A DNA stretch of 64,000 bases, taken from assembly GCA_036563645.1 (NCBI GenBank), contig DATCMA010000018.1:1-64000 (forward strand), in the 5' to 3' direction. Positions 63,807 to 64,000 of the stretch are shown here, piece after piece (position 1 is the first letter of the stretch; every line of letters starts with the position of its first letter). Source of the stretch: DATCMA01 sp036563645. Lineage in GTDB: Bacteria > Actinomycetota > Actinomycetes > Mycobacteriales > Micromonosporaceae. A program made the position numbers and the translations under genes. The notes beneath the pieces are model-generated. The model did not search any database. It had not been told where the DNA came from and was given only the letters and a program-made list of their open reading frames with translations.

Positions 63807-64000
63807 AGGACTCTCCTCCGCATCGTCGCCGAGGTCGGTGCCGTGCGGCTTCGATGGGCTCCGAACCCGCACGGACGTCGAGGTCGAAGAGCCCGCCTAC
63901 GGAGGAAGACGCGGCGGTGCGAGCCGGCCGGGTGGCATGCTTCCCCACATCCACCCGGCCGGCGACGCCGGTAGGCCCGCTGCCCGCCGCCGGGGGTCGA
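63807..64000. other. Right-hand end of the window
   Basis: I see no gene in these 194 bases. A promoter for the HEPN gene should lie here; no clear -10/-35 pair was identified. Confidence 0.4.

Overview
The window is high-GC DNA (about 70% by eye) from a member of the Actinomycetota. Supporting features are DivIVA/Wag31, SepF, MurT/GatD, a PriA-type HisA, the ImuA'-ImuB-DnaE2 mutasome, a meso-DAP-type MurE (DNPR motif), strong GTG start use, and several genes that look leaderless, with a TAnnnT hexamer 6-7 nt before the start codon. A cellulose-binding (CBM2) esterase points to a soil or compost plant-biomass degrader. The genus cannot be fixed from the sequence alone.

Layout. 1-7.3 kb: the cut-off start of a subtilisin-like protease, an M23 peptidase, a two-gene heterodimeric ABC exporter, a DinB/TIGR03085-type protein and a secreted CE1/PHB-depolymerase-like esterase with CBM2. 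7.7-10.3 kb: a long-chain acyl-CoA ligase and a small unknown protein. 10.3-15.8 kb: the histidine operon hisD-hisC-hisB-(small membrane protein)-hisH-priA-hisF, read leftward. 15.9-22.9 kb: a Lon-N-domain protein, two membrane or secreted unknowns, a ParA/MinD-like ATPase, rluD, lspA, a DksA/TraR protein and a DUF167 protein. 22.9-42 kb: the division and cell-wall (dcw) cluster read leftward from mraZ: mraZ, rsmH, ftsL, ftsI, murE, murF, mraY, ftsW, murG, murC, ftsQ, ftsZ, a YggS-type PLP protein, sepF, yggT, divIVA. murD, the laccase-domain gene pgeF and ileS are not at the places they usually hold in actinobacterial clusters. 42.3-44.3 kb: murT-gatD, divergent from mraZ. 44.4-47.4 kb: leuS with an upstream leader peptide and terminator. 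47.6-52.4 kb: a MoxR / DUF58 / transglutaminase operon. 52.7-56.4 kb: a DUF3040 protein, DNA polymerase IV, a phosphatase-fold protein and a methyltransferase. 56.5-57.7 kb: a lower-GC stretch with a broken lipoprotein gene. 57.7-63.8 kb: the imuA'-imuB-dnaE2 cassette and a SAV_6107-type HEPN protein.

How the genes work together. The dcw block makes lipid II (MurE, MurF, MraY, MurG, MurC), polymerises and crosslinks it at the septum (FtsW, FtsI, FtsL, FtsQ, FtsZ, SepF) and directs polar growth (DivIVA). MurT/GatD amidates lipid II. The 369-bp gap between mraZ and murT carries TGGAG direct repeats at 10-bp spacing facing both ways, so MraZ probably controls both wall operons. The leuS leader has three consecutive leucine codons followed by hairpins and an intrinsic terminator, the layout of ribosome-mediated attenuation, and its GTG appears to be the transcription start. 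I found no CRISPR array, rRNA, tRNA or insertion sequence.
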